From Hyphochytrium catenoides (Eukaryota; Sar; Hyphochytriomycetes; Hyphochytriales; Hyphochytriaceae): DNA of 26,856 nt. Each line of letters begins with the position of its first letter. The first letter of the stretch is position 1. The notes under the pieces are model-generated. The model saw nothing but the letters and a program-made list of their open reading frames with translations. It was not told where the DNA came from and made no database searches. The stretch lies in the NCBI GenBank assembly GCA_900088475.1, contig FLMG01001895.1, forward strand, positions 1-26,856. The letters are read 5' to 3'. Positions 10,193 through 19,700 of the stretch are shown one piece after another. The position numbers and the translations under genes are program-made.

Positions 10193-12231
10193 CTGTAACT
10201 TATTGCACAAGTAAAATAATGGCACAAGAACAGGACAGCGAAGCCTGATCCTCTAGCCGGTTAAGCTGGGAGGGAGCACTCAGACAAATTTCAGCTCTGT
10301 CCTGATAGGCATCTGCTTTCCAGCAGTAAGAAGATAGTCAGTCGGCAGGAACTACCTGCCTAGAATCAGATGAGACAAGTCTGAAGAGACTTTGAGGGTC
10401 TTGAGGCCCACGATTGCTATAGATTTACTGTCAGCCAGCTACCGTTTTATGGTAGAGGTACAAGGGCGTGTACTGTACCGCTACTACGCTTTCTTATCCT
10501 AGTCCTATGATGAGATGAAATCGAAGCTCGAGAGATGCTTGCAGTCATAACTCTAACTATATCTACTACTAAGTACCACTACGATGTATATAATGCATAC
10601 CTGCTGTTTACTATGGCATTGTAGGTGCACCAGCTGGGTGCCAGATCTACTACTGTTAAAAAAGCAGTAAAACGGTATCGTACCACGACAAGAGCTGGAC
10701 TGGTTGTATTGCAAAGTAAAAAGTACTGCTTGGAGAGCTTTCATTAGACACCTTGTCGGGGTCTTTCCACTGTTGAGAGTACTGAAATTTTAAATGTTCA
10801 CTTATTGAGAGATCAGAATTATTGGGAAGCAATGGAGTTGTGTCTTCTTAATCATCGTGAAACTTTGTCGAATAAATGTATGAGCATTTCAATTCACGAG
10901 AAAGGAGAATGTCACTTTATTATGACCTATTATAAAACATGTCCAGGCCCTCGTCCTCCTAAAGAACGACTACTATAGTTCTATTAGATGTCCTAAGTCT
11001 TTGCTGTAAAACGGTAGTAGAATAGGCAAAGACTGGGATTCTCTCTGGAGGAGCATTTATTTAGCAAGGAAACAGGAAATGACTTCTAACTGTAGACCTA
11101 GCGAGAGGATCTGAGAATTATACGAGTGGCAGCTGCCAATGGCCTTGCCTTAAGTTATCACAGACGCCGGTCTCACCTCACATCAGTCTTACTCTAATTA
11201 GACAAGTCGGACTTCGACTCTTCTTCACTATGTTCACCACCTCTCTTTCTCTCTCTCTCTCTCTCTCTCTGTCTGTTCTTTTCACTCACTCGGTACCTAT
11301 AGCTTTCTGCTCTCTACTTTCTCTTGTCTCTCTCTGTATTTTCTTTTCTTTATAACAGGCTTCCCCTTACGGTTCGCTTCATTAGTACGCCTTTCCCGTC
11401 TTTGAGCTCATCCTTGGGCAGGGCACCTAATAGTTCTACCTTTTGGGTGATGTTGTCTCACTTCTGCTACTAGTGTTAGCCTCAAAATTCCTTGCTCTGG
11501 TCTTTCTTTGCTCGTGCCATTGAAGTTTCACAGCCCTTATGACCCCTCTGTCTCTATGCGCGGTCCTTATGTCTCGTCTCCGTTGTGTTCGACCCTGTTC
11601 ACCTTGAACCCTGAACTCTATGCACATAAACACGCTCAGAGAATCTTATTACCTCCTTCTGGCTACCTCCAAAAATGCACTCAAATTATTTGTGAGCAGA
11701 AGTTGTCTCTTTCTCCAGCTCCTGCCGGCTTTAGACTATCCCATCGAAGGGAGAGAAGAGAAGGAACAACAAAGAGAAAGCGAGGGAGGGTCATCCATGC
11801 ACCTGAAACTGCGACAGATATCTGCTGTTTTGGTGCATCAAAAATTTTCCTCCTCTATCTTTATACCTCTTTGTCACGTTTCCTTTCAGGCCTGCAATTC
11901 GCTCTCTTTCGTTCATGCCTTGGAACTTCCCCTGTCTGTCATCTCTACTCCGAGACATTTGCAATGCTCGCAGCAAGGTATACCTACTAGAGGAGAAGAA
12001 AGGGAGAGGATTGGAGTGGCAGCACTCTTTCTTCCAGGCCTGTTTCAGTCTTTCCTGGTCTAGCGCATCCCGCTTTCCTTCTTATCTCTCTCCTGCTGCT
12101 GGAGCTTCTCAGACATTCATTTTCAAAACGGAAGAGCCCGGTGCAGCACCAGTTACCGGCGCGGTGGTGATTCTGCTCCCAATCTGTCTCGATACCAACA
12201 TACGGGTCATCCCTTCGTCAACATACTAACC
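10193..12231. other. Largely featureless intergenic stretch
   Basis: No open frame here looks like a real exon. Composition is more balanced than elsewhere and GA/CT repeats are absent until a (CT)n run at about 11249-11270. Several overlapping plus frames between 11508 and 12229 have no family resemblance and mutually exclusive codon patterns. The right end must contain the 5' untranslated region and promoter of the peroxidase, but I see no clear TATA box. Confidence 0.5.
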
Positions 12232-14496
12232 ATGAGGGCCGCTCTTTCCCTCTTTGCTTTGATTCTTCTTTACTCTTCAGCTCCCTCGACACCAATCGTC
12301 TCGGCACAACTGACCGTGGACAATTTTCCTAAGGGAAAAGCCAATGGCTTTTATATGACTACTCCCCCACAGGCAGTCCTCACTGGTGATGCCTGCAAGC
12401 AGTATAAAGTTCCCACCGCAGCAGGATGGCAGGAGATTGCTGCCAAGATCAAGTCCTTTCTTGAGCTCAAGGATTTGAAGTCGGGTCCCCAGCAAATTGA
12501 TGCCAGGCGCTTTGCTGCCATCTTCATCCGCGCCGCCTTCCATGACGCAGGCACCAGAGGCCCGAAATCTCTTATCCCGCCGCCCTTGAACGCCACTTCA
12601 TCGCCCACTCCTCAGAGCAGCAGCACCACCCCGGAAACTCGACCTACAGAAGCTGTTCCCACGCCCTCCCCAACTGAACCTGCCACCACCGCGCCACCAA
12701 GTGAGTCCGCGCCAACTCCATCACCAAGTGAGCCTGCCACCACTGCGCCACCAAGTGAGTCCGCCCCAACTCCATCACCAACTGAACCTGCCACCACTGC
12801 GCCACCAAGTGAGTCCGCCCCAACTCCATCACCAAGTGACGTGAGCTCTGGCTCCGGAGAGGCTGAGTCCAGAACAGCACAAGGACACGCTCTAAGTTTG
12901 GGGACTCGATCGGTTAACATATCTCCAGCCTCCGAAGAAATTCTGCAAGTTGACGGATCTTCCGCCCCTTCTCCGACTCCAGCTTCTTCAGCAGAGACGG
13001 CGCCAGCTACCTCCTCTCCAACGCCCGCAGCCGCCGAAGTCGAGCCCTTGGCCACTCCTCTTCCAACTCCAGCAGCTACACCTGGTGAGACGGCACCTGA
13101 TACCTCCTCTCCAACGCCAGCAGCTACTCCTGCGGAGACGGCACCTGATACCTCCTCTCCAACGCCAGCAGCTACTCCGGCGGAGACGGCACCTGATACC
13201 TCCTCTCCAACGCCAGCAGCTACTCCGGCGGAGACGGCGCCTGATACCTCCTCTCCAACGCCAGCAGCTACTCCGGCGGAGACGGCGCCTGATGCCTCCT
13301 CTCCAACGCCAGCAGGTGCAGAAGAGGAGCCCTTGGTAGCCCCTTCTCCAACACCAGCAGCTACCCTAGAGGAGACCGCTTCCGAAACCATCATCACTTC
13401 AGAATCTCAGTCTGGCGCTGCAGGTCTTACTCTTTCTTCCTCTGCCAATAACGGTGTCGACCAGGAGCTAGGGTCCGTCAGTGGAGACGCCCCGATCAGT
13501 GTCGAGGAAGGCCAGAGCACAATCACGACCCGAAGGGCACTGAGGTCGGAAAGAAGACTTGGAGTCCGAGCTCTTCAGTCACAAGCGTCTGACCCTACAC
13601 CTGTCCCCTCGCTCTCTGCTACCACGACGACCTCTAGTCCTACGCCTGTTCCACTAAGCACTGCCTCACAACCTACCCCGGCTTCCCTTGGAAGTGCATC
13701 CAATCCTACGCCAGCGCCTACACCATCTACCTTGTCGAGCGCGACCGCCCTGGTAGGGGGAGCAGACGGCTCTCTAGTGTTCTCTCCAGAGGAAGCAGCC
13801 TTCCTCGGCAATGAAATGCCGTTTCCCTTCGTTCCTTACGTTCGCGGGGCTTTGATCGACATCGTGGAGGAGTTTGGCATCTCCTGGGCGGATGCTATTG
13901 CAGTCGCAGGCGCAGTGGCGTCGAACTTCTTCAACAAAGACAATCCTAAGAGTTTCCAACTCGATGTCGGCCGTTGCGATAACCCTGCCACCAATCCTGC
14001 CTTTGCTCTCCCCTTACCATGGTCTTCCCTTACCGAGCTTATAGGCTACTTCAGGAGCGTGGGACTCGGCATACGTGAGGGCGCTGCCTTGTTGGGCTCC
14101 CACGTCCTGATGAAGGACAATGGCAGAGCTGGACCGGACAACTTCAGGACGGCTCCCGAAGGAGAAGCTGGTCCTCAGATGTACAAATGGACGAACAAGT
14201 ACTATACGGACGGGATGGCGGGCACCATGACGCTCTCCGGCCAGTTTTTGGAGACGAAGGTGGAATGGACGGCGTCGGACAAGTGGCATTACACGCCCAA
14301 CGATGCGTTGGTCTCTTACGCCATGACGAGGAAGACGCCTGAACCGGATGCCCAGAATTGGGCGGTGTCGATGAGGTTCTTCGCGATGGATCCTCAGGGT
14401 TGGATCAACGTTTACTTCAACGCCTATCGCAGGATGACCAACATTGGCGCGCGCTATCTGCCAGGAAAGCGGACGCTTATCTCGATATCAGCATAA
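12232..14496 (+). CDS. Secreted plant/fungal-type heme peroxidase with a large Pro/Thr/Ser-rich insert
   Basis: This is a 754-residue, single-exon peroxidase of the non-animal superfamily, expected to oxidise substrates with hydrogen peroxide outside the cell. A signal peptide covers about residues 1-25 (hydrophobic LFALILL, then an SAQ cleavage context). The distal heme motif R100-A-A-F-H104-D-A-G-T supplies distal Arg and His. GGADGS at 509-514 is the usual continuation of this region, and ALLGSH places the proximal His at 624. Further family features are a Ser-Trp-Ala-Asp-Ala-Ile segment after 546 and an FFAMDPQGW segment near the C-terminus holding the likely proximal Asp. About 390 low-complexity residues lie between the distal motif and GGADGS, where ordinary family members have a short loop. 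ATG context AACCATGA is good, and it is the first ATG in frame after a stop. Lack of introns contrasts with its neighbours. Subclass and substrate cannot be told from this. Confidence 0.9.
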   Translation: MRAALSLFALILLYSSAPSTPIVSAQLTVDNFPKGKANGFYMTTPPQAVLTGDACKQYKVPTAAGWQEIAAKIKSFLELKDLKSGPQQIDARRFAAIFIRAAFHDAGTRGPKSLIPPPLNATSSPTPQSSSTTPETRPTEAVPTPSPTEPATTAPPSESAPTPSPSEPATTAPPSESAPTPSPTEPATTAPPSESAPTPSPSDVSSGSGEAESRTAQGHALSLGTRSVNISPASEEILQVDGSSAPSPTPASSAETAPATSSPTPAAAEVEPLATPLPTPAATPGETAPDTSSPTPAATPAETAPDTSSPTPAATPAETAPDTSSPTPAATPAETAPDTSSPTPAATPAETAPDASSPTPAGAEEEPLVAPSPTPAATLEETASETIITSESQSGAAGLTLSSSANNGVDQELGSVSGDAPISVEEGQSTITTRRALRSERRLGVRALQSQASDPTPVPSLSATTTTSSPTPVPLSTASQPTPASLGSASNPTPAPTPSTLSSATALVGGADGSLVFSPEEAAFLGNEMPFPFVPYVRGALIDIVEEFGISWADAIAVAGAVASNFFNKDNPKSFQLDVGRCDNPATNPAFALPLPWSSLTELIGYFRSVGLGIREGAALLGSHVLMKDNGRAGPDNFRTAPEGEAGPQMYKWTNKYYTDGMAGTMTLSGQFLETKVEWTASDKWHYTPNDALVSYAMTRKTPEPDAQNWAVSMRFFAMDPQGWINVYFNAYRRMTNIGARYLPGKRTLISISA
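12679..12840 (+). repeat. Three 54-bp coding repeats in the peroxidase insert
   Basis: Three tandem units (12679-12732, 12733-12786, 12787-12840) encode the 18-residue repeat PATTAPPSESAPTPSPSE with Ser/Thr variation at one site, residues 150-203. Such Pro/Thr/Ser repeats are typical of O-glycosylated extracellular linkers. The units are nearly identical in DNA, so the array probably changes length between strains. Confidence 0.9.
13087..13326 (+). repeat. Five 48-bp coding repeats in the peroxidase insert
   Basis: Five tandem units encode ETAPDTSSPTPAATPA or close variants, residues 286-365; the last has Ala for Thr and a degenerate end. This array is independent in sequence from the 54-bp array upstream. 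Synonymous differences between units are few (gcacct versus gcgcct, cctgcg versus ccggcg), which points to recent expansion. Confidence 0.9.
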
Positions 14497-14606
14497 TAAC
14501 CACCGACCCGGTCCACCCGCATGAGGAGAGGAGAGAAAGGCTTGCTTGAGAGTAGTAAACAAAGCTTCTTCCGCGAGAAGCTCTCTCTCTCTCTCTCTCT
14601 CTGTCT

Positions 14607-14640
<34 letters not shown>

Positions 14641-15348
14641 GTCTTCTCTCTCTCTCTTCTTTTCAAGGCCGTCTGCTTCCTTCTCTTCCTTTTTTTTTTC
14701 TTTACTGTTTTATTCATTTTTTATCTCAGCTACCACCCAAGAAAGAGGGGGATTGAACACTGTAAAACTTGCCCTAGCTTTTTATAAGGTATAGTTTAAT
14801 TCTTTTATTACAATCAATAACGTTTTTTGTAGAACATTTTATAAATTAATGTGGACTGCCCTTGTCCCCCTCTCTCTCTTCCTCGTACGGCAGAGAGAGC
14901 AGAGAGAGAGAGAGAGTGAAAGACAGAGATCCTTCCAAAGCTTTCGTCTGACTGTTGTGGGCTGCGGAGAGAGAGAGGAGATATAGCTATTCTCTCTCTC
15001 TCTTGGTGATCTTACTTTCTCTCCATTGCGTTCAAGGAAAGAAAGAGAGACGAAGGACATGCAATAGCTATTCTCTCTCTCTCTCCCTTGCTGATCTTAG
15101 TTTCTCTCCATTGCGTTCAAAGAAAGAAAGAGAGACGAAAGGACATGCAATAGCTATTCTCTCTCTTTCTCTCTTGGTGATCTTAGTTTCTCGACGAAAG
15201 AGAATTTGGAAAATAAAGTCTCCTTTTATTGTCAACGACTCGCCTTGGCCTCCCCGAATGTCTTTCTTTGTCTATCTGTTAAGAGAATGAGGGACAAACG
15301 GAACATCCGGAGAGAAAGAGAGAAGAAGAGGAAAGGAAGACGAGGTGC
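14497..15348. other. Convergent intergenic region between peroxidase and CPS
   Basis: The two genes end towards each other, so both 3' untranslated regions and polyadenylation sites lie here. It contains a CT-rich microsatellite at about 14579-14664, a tandem repeat at 14983-15192, and a minus-strand AATAAA at about 15222-15228 that could serve the synthetase. There is no coding frame beyond Ser-Leu or Arg-Glu repeats. Confidence 0.7.
14983..15192. repeat. 81-86 bp tandem repeat, about 2.5 copies
   Basis: A unit starting atagctattctctctc and continuing through a ttggtgatctta segment, a tctccattgcgttcaa segment and agagagacgaa begins at 14983, 15064 and 15150. The third copy is cut short at about 15192. 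The spacing varies (81 then 86) mainly through the length of its CT run. It lies between two convergent gene ends. Confidence 0.85.
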
Positions 15349-15936
15349 TCAATGGAACTCATTAGCGCTGGTCCATGCTTCCTTCGCGCGATCTTCCTTA
15401 TCATAGTAGTCAAAGAGATTGTCCGCATCCAGCGCCGGCATATCTAGAGAGAGAGAGAGAGAAAGAGAGCGGACAACCTTTAGTCAACGCGCTAGATGAG
15501 AAAGAAGAAAGTAGAAAAAGACCCAGCGCCTGCATATCTAGAGAGTGGAGATGGGGGACGTCAACAGAGGAGAGAGAAAGTAGAAAAAGAGGGCAAGCCG
15601 ACCCCACAATCGAGGACGGAAAATGTTCGCAGAGTCGACTGCAGACGATTGAGTGAGACCAGAAATAGAGCTAGAGAGAGAGAGAGAGATCGGCACAGGC
15701 TCATATGGAGTAGTTCTAATGTTTGAAGAGAGAGATTAACAGACGCGACCAGATCTAGATAGTGAGACAGAGAAAAGAAAGAAAGAAAGAGAAAATCCTT
15801 TTCTTACCCTTGCTCCTCTGTGCTGCAATGGATTCTACGAAGAGCTTGACGAGACTGATGTTGGTCAGAAGAGGAATGTTGAAGTCCGCGGCAGCACGAC
15901 GGATGAGATAGTTGTTCTCCAACTGCTGGCTCTCCT

Positions 15937-15986
<50 letters not shown>

Positions 15987-16142
15987 GGTGAAGAAGAGAA
16001 GGGTGAGATTATTGGCCCTAAGTAAAACATAGGAAGAGCAATAGATAGGAACCGCAGAAAAAAGAACATGGCTCTGGAGCCTCACAGTGTAAAAGGGAAA
16101 GGGAGGGCAGAGAGTGGACGAGGGGAGACAGAGCGGCTTCTT

Positions 16143-16188
<46 letters not shown>

Positions 16189-16733
16189 GCCGTCCCACCT
16201 GGTTAGGGAGGTTAATGACGAGTTCAATCTTCTTTTCCTGAATCAATGACACCGCATTTGGCGCTCCTCCGTCCTCTCCCTTCTCCGCATCGAGAGGGAA
16301 AGAGACGAGCGTGGAAGGCACGTCATACTGAGAGAGAAACTCATGTGTCTTCTTCGTGGCATAGAGAGAGTATCCCAGCTCCACCAGCTTGTGAGCTGCG
16401 TGTACGAAGTCAGCAGAGAATTTCTCCTGCATGGAGAGAAGAATGTTCTGCTTCGGGATGCGGAAGTTGGCAGAAAGCATGGCTTTGAGAAAGGCTTCGT
16501 GCTTGTCCTATTGGCGAGGCGAGGGAGAGAGAAAGAGAGAGAGAAAGAGGAAGAAAGAAAGGTTAGCATAGAAGTAGCAAGGTGAAGTGAGCCTTACAAA
16601 TTGCAAAGACAGCAGAATAAAGTGCAGTGGGGAGCAGACGATAGGAGAGGCAAGCCCAGGAGCGAAAAGTAGGAAAGAAGGTAAAAATATGAAGGGAAAC
16701 CAAAAACGGGAAAGAGACCTTTCAAATAAAAGG

Positions 16734-16777
<44 letters not shown>

Positions 16778-19700
16778 GCCGTAGAGATTGATCCACCTTT
16801 CCAAAGCATGCGACCTCTCCCGTACTGGCCATCTCCACGCCCAGCATCGGGTCCGCTCCTCGCAGTCTCATATAAGAAAACATCGGGGCTTTCACGCCTA
16901 CATAATTGACAGGCCGACGAGAAGAAGAGAGAGATGGGAGATTGTCTCTCCCTGTGTCTTCTCCTACCATCGCCTTGGTTGCCGCCTCTATAAAGTCAGC
17001 ACCCACGGTCTTGGAGACGAAAGGAAAGGACCGAGAGGCGCGAAGGTTTGTCTCGATAATGAGAACATCCGCGCCTTTCGCGAGGAACTGAGCGTTGAAA
17101 GGGCCCGTGATGTTCAGCGCTTTCGCTACCTTCGCGGCTGGGGAAGGGGGAAGAGAAAGAGAGAGGACAAAAGTGAGGAATTCCGCAAAGTGTTGGCCGG
17201 AGCTGCTCTTTTGTTTTCTCTTTTCCTCCCAGACTCTCTCTCCCATCTTCGCCTTCGTCTAAGAAGATATACTGGCCCACTATGGAAAACTTTGAGCACA
17301 AGCAAAGCTCTTTGTCTCTCACTCTCTCTCTTGTTCTCTCCTCTTACCAGCCTTCTTGATATGGTGTTCATAGTAAGAAGACGTGTCCTGCACAGGGAGA
17401 ACGAGCGTGGCGTCTCCTGAGTGGACGCCTGCATTCTCTACGTGCTCGCTGATGGCATGAGCAATGATCTCTCCGTTCAGTGCCACGGCGTCCAGCTCAA
17501 TCTCTCGCGCACCGTCAATGAACTTGGAGATAACCACGGGATGGTCGCCTGACACCTAGTAGGAAAAAAGAAAGAGAGAAAGAGAGAGAAAGCGTAGGGA
17601 AAGAGAGCAAAGAAAAGATGTCCGTGAGAAGGCCAAGATAATGGATGCCGAAGACAGTAGAATGTCGAGGAGGTCAAGATCGTGCTCAATAATGAGAGCC
17701 TCTTTGCTCAGGACGAGTAGAAAGGAGAACGGAGATAATGGGAAAGAGCCAAAAGACATAGAGAGCACGAAGATGTGGAACTTGTCGTCTTACCTCTCCA
17801 GCCTCAACCAAGAAAGAGGCAAGCTTTTCCTTGTCATAGACCACGTTCATCGCCGCGCCACTGAGGACATACGACGGCCTCACAAGGACAGGGAAGCCCA
17901 CAGAAGAGGCAAACTCTTCTGCCTCTTTCAGGCTTGTCAGCTCCCTCCACGCGGGCTGCTTGACCCCGATCTGGTCCATTAACTTAGAGAACTTTTGACG
18001 GTCTTCCGCCGTGTCAATGGACGTGGGAGACGTGCCCAGAATCCTCACGCCTGCGCGATGAAGAGGCAGAGCCAGGTTGTTTGGAATCTGACCGCCCACC
18101 GAGACGACGACGCCCTTGACGCCTTCTCTGTCGTAGATGTCCAGGACGCGCTCGCGTGAGAGTTCTTCGAAATAAAGCTGGTCACATTCATCATAGTCCG
18201 TGCTGACCGTCTCGGGGTTATAGTTGGCCATGACAGTCCTGAATCCTAGCTTCCTAAGCGTTCGGATGCAAGATACGGCGCACCAGTCAAACTCCACGGA
18301 GGAGCCGATGCGATAGGCGCCAGAGCCGAGGACCATCACGCCGTTCTCTTCTCCTTCCATCGTAGGGACGTCATCCTCGCTAGAGAGAGAGAGACAGAGA
18401 GAGAGAGAAGAGAGAAAGTGAGAGAGAGAGAAAGATTAGTGCTAGAGTCAGTGACAGATGGTATCGGAAGAGAACTAGTGCAGGAAGGAAGGAGAGCCTT
18501 GAAGACCCACTTTGAGGAGAAGAGACAGAAACTAAGAGAGAAGAGAGGGAAATAGAGGCGGAAGAATAGAGGGGGGAAGAGGTAGGGAGACAAGAGAGAA
18601 GTAACAGAAAGAGAAGGACGAGAGAGAGAGAGAAAAGAAAGAGAGAGACTGACCTTCCGTGGTACGTGGCATACAGATAGTTCGTCTGTGCAGGATACTC
18701 GGCGGCCAGAGTGTCGATCTGCTTGACCTTAGGGAAGAGGCCAAGACTTTTTCTCTTCTCTCGCACATCGTCCTCTCCCACACCCAGTCTCTCCGCGATC
18801 TGGAGGTCAGAGAAGCCGAGCTGCTTGGCCCTTAGAAGGATCTCAGGGGAGAGACTAGAGAGAGAATAGTTGGCAAGGTTCACGTCAAAGTCCGCGATAG
18901 CCTGTGCAATTCCACGGAGAGAGAGAGAGAGATGGATTAGGCTGACGAAAACGTCACCAATCTAGGGTTATGCTACAGAAGACATGACGAGAGAAGATAG
19001 GAAGGAGAAATGCTAGCGGAGAACAGACACCAGGGACCCTGGACCTCAGAGGGGAAGGAATACACATAGGTTGTGTGAGAGAGAGGAGAGAGAAAGAGAG
19101 AGGAGAGAGAGGCAGATTCGTGATCGCAAAAAGAGAAGAAATGGCGATTGGTCCTACAAAGAAAGGCAATAATCAAGGGAAGAGATAGTGAGGAAGAGAG
19201 AGACTCTGACAAGAAGAAGGGACCCAGGAGAGAGAGAGAGAGAGAGAACAAGAGAAAGAGTTTACCTGGAGTCTGTCGAGGAACCAAGTGTCAATCTTCG
19301 TAATGTCGTGCATCTCATCCACGGAGACAGCGCCTGACTTTAGAGCGTGCGCGATCGCATAGATCCGCTTGTCATTCGGGACACGAAGGGAGCGCTCCAG
19401 ACCAGCAGCGTCCTCGCCCCAGAAGCTCCTCTTCCTGAAAAGAGAGAGAGAGAGAAAGAAAGGAGAACGATAGATAAGAGAAGCGAATTGAGCACGTCTT
19501 CCCTCCTGCCACTGACTATCAATCTCTTCTTTCTCCCACTCTCTCTTTCTCTCACTCTCTCTTCCCTCTCGTCCGCTTCTCTTCACTCCACATTCACGCT
19601 TAGGCGCCATTTTAAAAAAATTCTCTTCCTCGTCTTCTCTTTCTCTCTCTCACCTCGGCTCGAAGCCCTTGATGGCTGGGTCCACCATCCTAAGCGCCTT

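Larger units (their letters stand above)
15349..16507 (-). other. CPS exons 15-17: C-terminal regulatory (MGS-like) domain
   Basis: The exons are 16507-16199, 15934-15808 and 15443-15349. Against human CPS1, the residues I recall as contacting N-acetylglutamate line up as Thr1396, Thr1399, Phe1415 (Trp in human), Asn1444, Asn1447 and Asn1456: five identical and one aromatic swap. The last exon adds an acidic 31-residue tail ([18 protein letters not shown], then to FH before TGA). It was chosen because it closes in phase after the GTAAGA donor of exon 16 and aligns with the tail position of vertebrate enzymes. Reading through that donor instead gives 17 unrelated residues and a stop. Confidence 0.85.

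Noticed and set aside
11508-12229. Three overlapping plus frames before the peroxidase
   Set aside because: They are mutually exclusive, lack family resemblance or clear splice sites, and lie where the peroxidase 5' untranslated region is expected.
12612-13397. 261-codon open frame on the minus strand rich in Val-Gly-Glu repeats
   Set aside because: It is the antisense of the peroxidase repeat arrays; a GC-rich tandem repeat whose length is a multiple of three stays open on both strands.
13528-13584. RxLR-like effector motif in the peroxidase
   Set aside because: Arg-x-Leu-Arg occurs, but more than 400 residues from the signal peptide and within a basic patch, unlike oomycete effectors.
14983-15192. 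CRISPR-like array
   Set aside because: Units are contiguous and share their whole length; there are no unique spacers, and the DNA is eukaryotic.
15755-15807. Reading through the exon 16 donor to a stop as the CPS C-terminus
   Set aside because: It gives a Phe/Leu-rich tail with no counterpart in the family, while splicing to 15443 gives an in-phase acidic tail at the expected place.
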